Part shown: positions 59,871-64,000 of the stretch, in pieces
How positions within the stretch are numbered: the first letter of the stretch is position 1
How the letters are laid out: each line of letters begins with the position of its first letter
NCBI RefSeq assembly: GCF_020381325.1
Contig: NZ_JAGSPI010000001.1
Coordinates: 1-64,000 of the forward strand
DNA from: Providencia vermicola
Lineage (GTDB): Bacteria; Pseudomonadota; Gammaproteobacteria; Enterobacterales; Enterobacteriaceae
Direction: 5' to 3'
Length of the DNA stretch: 64,000 bases
The notes under the pieces: generated by a model
Told to the model about the DNA's origin: nothing
What the model saw: only the letters and a program-made list of their open reading frames with translations
The model's database searches: none
Program-made: the position numbers and the translations under genes

Positions 59871-61607
59871 TTAACTCATCCACTTCAAGAACCAAGGAAG
59901 TCTGGCTTTATCAGGGGAGTTGGCTTGGTTAATACGTTCTTGAATTAAAGCTAACAAGTGTACGTTATCTTCTTCCACTTGCTGTTCAAAGTAAGGTTGT
60001 TTCGTTAATAATGTAATGGCTTGAGCAACATGTTCGACAGGCCAAATATGGAATTGACCCGCTTTTACAGCTTCAACCACTTCTGCTTTGGTGCATAAAT
60101 GGCGCACATTAGCCATGGGAATAATTACACCTTGTTCACCTGTCAAGCCGCGTTTTTCGCAGATATCGAAGAAACCTTCAATTTTCTCATTGACTCCACC
60201 GATTGGTTGGACATAACCAAACTGGTCAACAGCACCTGTCACTGCAATTTGCTGGTCAATAGGCTGTAAGGCTAAGGCGCTAATTAACGCGCATAGTTCA
60301 GCGAGAGAGGCACTATCACCATCAACCTCACCATATGACTGTTCAAAAACAATTGATGCTGAAAATGGTTGTGGTTGCTCCAGTTTCAGTTCATAGTTTA
60401 AGTAAGCTTGCATGATCATCATGCCTTTAGCATGAATATTACCGCCAAGTTCTGCTTTGCGCTCAACATCCGTGAATTCGCCATCACCAAGGTGAGCAAC
60501 ACAGGTAATCCGAGATGGCTCGCCAATCGCTTCTGGATGCCCAGGATATTGCAAGACAGATAATCCATTGATTTGGCCAATAACTTCGCCTTCTGTTTTG
60601 ACGAATATTTGTTCTTGTAAAATATCATCTTGCGTACGTTCAGCTAGAAAACTGTGTCGCCATAAGCGGTTTTCAATTGCTTTGGTAAAGGACTCTTGCG
60701 TAAGCTGCCCATTGATTGGGTAATGGGATGCATCTATCAAGCTGCGTGTTAACCAAGGGGTATCTAGTGGTAGATTGAATTTATCTTCACAATAACGCGC
60801 TGCTTGCTGAATAAAAGGAACCCACCCATCAGCTGCAATATTAGGTAATGAATTTGTTTCTATAATGGATTTGATGTAACTCATCCACAGGGACAATTGT
60901 TCTTCATCTTCGAAGAACATGATAGGTTCATATTCCCCATAAATAGCGCTATCGAAGATTTCAGGTGCACTATATTCAAGTTCTTCCAATGCGAGTCTAT
61001 CCCCAACAACCACGACGTTGAGATCAAGGGGGTGAGGCTCTATAGCAATAGGTAATGGTTGATTTTCAGAGTAGGGCAACCATTCTAATTGGCGTCGATT
61101 AACCATGTTTTTTAGGCGGTTCCACATAAGTGGTTGGCTAATTAGTGCGTTTGCTGCTATTACAAGCACGCCACCATTAACTTGGTGAACTAGGCCCGGG
61201 ACGAGTTGTAATGATGGAGTAACATAACCCAATAATTGCTCTGGTTCTACCCAATGCCGGTAAGCGATAGATTGCTGAGTTGAAAAACGGCTTTTGATGC
61301 CGTCTTTCCACTGGAAAGAATGTTTATCTTCAGATAATTGATAATCCCCATCAATGACTGATGTGTTTTCTAGTAATGAGTTAATTGCATTTGCATAAGT
61401 GCGAAGATACTCCTCACTTTCATCAGATTTGATAAACATAAAGCGGGTATGCGCTAATTCCTTAACGAAACGCTGCATTCCATCAAACAACCGAGGTTGA
61501 ACATCGGAAAATGTTGCGGGATTCAGAGATTCTGAAGAGACTAAATGTGTCTGAAATGACGATAAATTAGGAATTAGGCCTTGCCATGTTAGTTCTTGAC
61601 TGATCAC
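59871..61607 (-). CDS. lonH: Lon-like protease LonH (YcbZ)
   Basis: A homologue of the Lon protease proteolytic domain, 578 aa (E. coli YcbZ 586). The C-terminal S16 peptidase domain has the catalytic dyad Ser432 in GEVDGDSASLAEL and Lys475 in GGVNEKIEGFFD. The dyad spacing of 43 residues equals that of E. coli Lon (Ser679/Lys722). The N-terminal half resembles a decayed AAA+ part without a canonical Walker A that I can see, and it includes RRLEWLPYSENQ-type segments of the family. The substrate is unknown. It stands between the small toxin gene and fabA. Confidence 0.92.
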   Translation of the reverse strand: MISQELTWQGLIPNLSSFQTHLVSSESLNPATFSDVQPRLFDGMQRFVKELAHTRFMFIKSDESEEYLRTYANAINSLLENTSVIDGDYQLSEDKHSFQWKDGIKSRFSTQQSIAYRHWVEPEQLLGYVTPSLQLVPGLVHQVNGGVLVIAANALISQPLMWNRLKNMVNRRQLEWLPYSENQPLPIAIEPHPLDLNVVVVGDRLALEELEYSAPEIFDSAIYGEYEPIMFFEDEEQLSLWMSYIKSIIETNSLPNIAADGWVPFIQQAARYCEDKFNLPLDTPWLTRSLIDASHYPINGQLTQESFTKAIENRLWRHSFLAERTQDDILQEQIFVKTEGEVIGQINGLSVLQYPGHPEAIGEPSRITCVAHLGDGEFTDVERKAELGGNIHAKGMMIMQAYLNYELKLEQPQPFSASIVFEQSYGEVDGDSASLAELCALISALALQPIDQQIAVTGAVDQFGYVQPIGGVNEKIEGFFDICEKRGLTGEQGVIIPMANVRHLCTKAEVVEAVKAGQFHIWPVEHVAQAITLLTKQPYFEQQVEEDNVHLLALIQERINQANSPDKARLPWFLKWMS

Positions 61608-61813
61608 TATGATTATCTGCTATTAATAGGGTTATAAATAAAATGCCTGCCAGTTAGCTGGGCGCATGTACTTGATTGTGTTTATTCGGTCAATTGACCA
61701 TTCGTATTGTTTGTTTTATAAACGATTTTCAAGTCAGTAAATTACCCAGTGGGCAAGACTGTTATATTAGCCTTTGATAGGCAATCTTGCAGCAATAATT
61801 GTTGAAATATCGA

Positions 61814-61990
61814 TTAGAATAACGAAAACATGAGCACAACAGGGAGTGTCATTGGCCAAGTGAAGCCAATTAATAGAGCACTGAGTAGACGCATAATACA
61901 GCTTGGATCTTTCGTGACAAATAGGGTGAATAACATTGCACATAGGCCGCCAACCCCATAGATGACGAGTATGTTTTCAAAAGTGGACAT
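61814..61990 (-). CDS. GhoT/OrtT-family small membrane toxin
   Basis: A 58-aa membrane peptide begins MSTFENILVIYGVGGLCAML and ends LLIGFTWPMTLPVVLMFSLF. The C-terminal half matches the E. coli toxins GhoT (type V toxin-antitoxin GhoTS) and OrtT almost residue by residue (RLLSA-L-G-TWPM-LPV-L-FSLF). Two hydrophobic helices (about 7-26 and 35-56) flank a basic turn. These peptides insert in the inner membrane and lower ATP and membrane potential under stress. There is no ghoS-type antitoxin gene on either side (lonH and matP adjoin), so it looks like an orphan, as OrtT is. The ribosome-binding site is weak. The function is inferred from similarity. Confidence 0.8.
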   Translation of the reverse strand: MSTFENILVIYGVGGLCAMLFTLFVTKDPSCIMRLLSALLIGFTWPMTLPVVLMFSLF

Positions 61991-62163
61991 GCAGGATGAT
62001 AAAATTGTTAACAGGTGGATGCGGATTCTACACTATTTAGACAAGAAATGGTTACTTTCTTTGCTGAAAAAATGAATATTTAACTAAATCGAATTTCTGC
62101 TTGAGCATTTTGTTTATAATATTGCTAATATAAAGATAGGTTCGGTTTTCTTCAGGAAAAATT

Positions 62164-62634
62164 ATGAAATATCAGCAGCTTGAAAATCTTGAATGTGGCT
62201 GGAAATGGGAGTATCTCGTAAATAAAGCACGTGCTGGCGAAGCGATTACCCGTTACATCGAACGAAGCGCAGAAAAAGAAGCGATAGAATTGCTGTTAAA
62301 AACGGAGAATAGACCTAGCGAAGTGCTTAAATGGATTTCACTGCATATGAATCCTGATCTTGATAACCGGATGAAGCAAAGCATTCGAGCTAGGCGTAAA
62401 CGCCATTTTAATGCAGAGCACCCGCATACACGAAAAAAATCAATAGATTTGAATTTTTCAGTTTGGCAGCGTTTATCTAATTTAGCGGTAAAACGTAATA
62501 AAACATTGTCAGAAACTATCATCCAGTTGATCGAAGATGCGGAACATAAAGATAGATATGAAAATCAGATGAGTACATTGAAACAGGATCTCCAAGCAAT
62601 ACTAGGCACTACAAAAAATCGTGCTGATGAATAA
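62164..62634 (+). CDS. matP: Macrodomain Ter protein MatP
   Basis: MatP binds matS sites (GTGACRNYGTCAC) and condenses the terminus macrodomain; it also links Ter to the divisome and displaces MukBEF. The N-terminal helical domain starts [22 protein letters not shown] ribbon-helix-helix DNA-binding domain (about residues 95-125) includes [20 protein letters not shown]-terminal coiled coil (about 130-150) forms tetramers. Length is 156 aa (E. coli 150). It lies between lonH and ompA, as in E. coli, with the small toxin gene inserted upstream. No matS site was found in the window by eye. Confidence 0.96.
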   Translation: MKYQQLENLECGWKWEYLVNKARAGEAITRYIERSAEKEAIELLLKTENRPSEVLKWISLHMNPDLDNRMKQSIRARRKRHFNAEHPHTRKKSIDLNFSVWQRLSNLAVKRNKTLSETIIQLIEDAEHKDRYENQMSTLKQDLQAILGTTKNRADE

Positions 62635-62749
62635 TACAATGATGGATGATCGTTAGGTATCTTAACTGGATTAGTAAAAAGTTGGATTAGCTATTATTAA
62701 AATAGATTTTGAATAAGCTAAAGTTCCCATAGTTTTAAGCCAAAAAAAA

Positions 62750-62767
62750 CCCCAATCGCAATTGGGG
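62750..62767 (-). terminator. Rho-independent terminator of ompA
   Basis: CCCCAAT (62750-62756) pairs with ATTGGGG (62761-62767). On the minus strand eight Ts follow. It lies about 38 bp past the ompA stop. Confidence 0.88.
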
Positions 62768-62805
62768 CTTTGTATTTAGTTCAAAATTCAAACTAGGGCT
62801 AAGAA

Positions 62806-63879
62806 TTAAGCGCCTGGTTGAGTAACAACTTCAGTTGTACCTTGAATTTCGATTTCAACGCGACGGTCTGGCGCTAAGCACTCGATCAGAGCAGCACGGC
62901 CTTTAACAGCGTCACATTTGTTGCCAGTTACTGGATCTTCTTTACCGCGACCTTCTGCTGCGATTGCAGATGCTGGAACGCCTTTAGATACTAAGTAATC
63001 AACAACTGACTGAGCACGTTTTTGTGACAGTGGCAGGTTGTAGTTTTGTGAACCGATACGGTCTGTGAAGCCAACAACCAGTACGCGACCTTGAGTTGGA
63101 TCGATGCTGCTCAGCTCGTTGTACAGTTCGTTCAGAGCTTGCTGACCTTCTGGTTTCAGAGAAGCTTTGTTGAAGTTAAACAGAACGTCTGAACGCAGTG
63201 TGAAACGTTTGTTTTCAACAACTGGAGCTGCTGGCTCAACAACTGGAGCTGGAGCAACTACTGGTGCTTCTTCTTGGCCAAAGCGGTAAGCAACACCAAC
63301 ACTCAGCATGCCGTTGTCTGGACGAGTACCGATATTGTCTTTATCACCTAAGTTGCTAACCCATTGGTAGTCTAAACGAGTAGCCCACTCTGGAGTGATT
63401 GCGTACTCAAGACCCAATGCGTATACAGGAGCAACGCCAGTATCTGTGTCTTTGAAACGGCCTTCGGTTTGATTAGCTTTAGCTTCTGTACGGTAAACCA
63501 TACCACCCAGACGAGTATAAACGTCTAAGTCATCCATGATTGGATAGCTTAATTTAGTAGTTAATGAAACACCCATAGATTTCAGGTCGCCGCTGTTACC
63601 AGCGCCTTTGTATTTCATTTTACCAAACCAGTCGTAACCTAATTCAAAGCCCATGTACTGGTTGTATTGGTAACCAGCAAATGCACCAGCACCTAAAGTA
63701 TCACGATCGGTAGTTTTACCTACGTGTAAATCAGTTTCTGGTGAGTTGAATTTAGTGTCTTCGTAATGAGACCAACCTAATTTAGCACCTGTATACCAAG
63801 TGTTATCTTTTGGAGCTGCTTGAGCAACTGTTGCAAAAGCGGCTACTGCCACTGCTACTGCGATAGCTGTTTTTTTCAT
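62806..63879 (-). CDS. ompA: Outer-membrane protein A
   Basis: OmpA is an abundant 8-strand outer-membrane barrel whose periplasmic domain binds peptidoglycan. The signal peptide spans residues 1-21 (ATVAQA), then [15 protein letters not shown] starts the barrel. A Pro/Ala/Val-rich hinge (about 205-222) leads to the OmpA-like domain (about 225-340), with [16 protein letters not shown] and [18 protein letters not shown]; Asp and Arg residues there bind diaminopimelate. Two cysteines ([13 protein letters not shown]) form the usual disulfide. Length is 357 aa (E. coli 346). GAGG precedes the ATG. Confidence 0.97.
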   Translation of the reverse strand: MKKTAIAVAVAVAAFATVAQAAPKDNTWYTGAKLGWSHYEDTKFNSPETDLHVGKTTDRDTLGAGAFAGYQYNQYMGFELGYDWFGKMKYKGAGNSGDLKSMGVSLTTKLSYPIMDDLDVYTRLGGMVYRTEAKANQTEGRFKDTDTGVAPVYALGLEYAITPEWATRLDYQWVSNLGDKDNIGTRPDNGMLSVGVAYRFGQEEAPVVAPAPVVEPAAPVVENKRFTLRSDVLFNFNKASLKPEGQQALNELYNELSSIDPTQGRVLVVGFTDRIGSQNYNLPLSQKRAQSVVDYLVSKGVPASAIAAEGRGKEDPVTGNKCDAVKGRAALIECLAPDRRVEIEIQGTTEVVTQPGA

Positions 63880-64000
63880 TTTTACGCCTCGTTATCATCC
63901 AATATTGGCATGGCTTCAATGAGCCTTATTATTCGCCATTGGTTCAATTTACTTGCTAGGTTTCGCAGACATTATCTACAAAAAATTAATAAAAGTAAAA
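63880..64000 (-). promoter_or_regulatory. ompA leader (5' untranslated region)
   Basis: The 121 bp upstream of ompA to the window end correspond to the long stabilising leader seen in enterobacterial ompA mRNAs, the target of RNase E and MicA-type small RNAs in E. coli. The promoter may lie just outside the window. Confidence 0.4.

Noticed and set aside
1-64000. matS sites for MatP
   Set aside because: No GTGACRNYGTCAC match was seen by eye; near matches such as the one at about 56536 have wrong spacing. An exact pattern search would settle it.

Overview
The window is chromosomal DNA of an AT-leaning member of the Enterobacterales. Gene order follows the E. coli comEC(ycaI)-msbA-lpxK to matP-ompA segment almost gene for gene, and most proteins match their E. 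coli counterparts in length and motifs. The low GC of the accessory genes, the absence of ycaQ, ycbJ and the ssu cluster, and the type of insertions suggest Morganellaceae, most likely Providencia. That identification is inference from sequence alone.

Layout. Positions 1-126 are a perfect CCAACA hexamer tandem array that continues off the left edge. 341-7165: DNA uptake (comEC), lipid A transport and synthesis (msbA-lpxK), a divergent cold-shock-domain gene where E. coli has ycaQ, then ycaR-kdsB for Kdo activation. 7240-8067: elyC, convergent with kdsB. 8406-15664: the cmoM-mukF-mukE-mukB operon for tRNA modification and chromosome condensation. 16214-25162: a single gene for a toxin of about 2980 residues, inserted between mukB and ldtD. 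25648-29021: ldtD, mepK and gloC (peptidoglycan cross-linking and cleavage, glyoxalase II). 29122-37083: an eight-gene chaperone-usher fimbrial operon on the minus strand with three chaperone genes. 37633-38004: a decayed fragment of an RTX-type toxin gene. 38093-44486: aspC, an OmpF-type porin, asnS and pncB, all on the minus strand, with an ERIC element upstream of asnS. 44955-53169: pepN, pyrD, zapC, ycbX, rlmKL. 53182-58596: uup and the pqiABC operon. 58956 to the end: rmf, fabA, lonH, a small GhoT/OrtT-family membrane protein gene, matP and ompA.

The backbone is dominated by cell envelope and chromosome functions. MsbA, LpxK and KdsB supply LPS. ElyC, LdtD and MepK shape peptidoglycan. 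PqiABC handles inter-membrane lipid traffic, and OmpF and OmpA are major outer-membrane proteins. MukBEF and MatP are functionally linked because MatP keeps MukBEF away from the terminus macrodomain.

The accessory content is the interesting part. The giant protein combines, in order, a YopT-like C58 cysteine-protease domain, a C80 autoprotease domain with the Asp/His/Cys set found in clostridial TcdA/TcdB, a second C80-like copy lacking all three residues, a second C58-like copy lacking Cys and His, a TcdA/TcdB-type pore-forming region and three RTX calcium-binding blocks. Other accessory finds are the RTX remnant near aspC, the three-chaperone fimbrial operon, and a 58-residue orphan toxin gene between lonH and matP.
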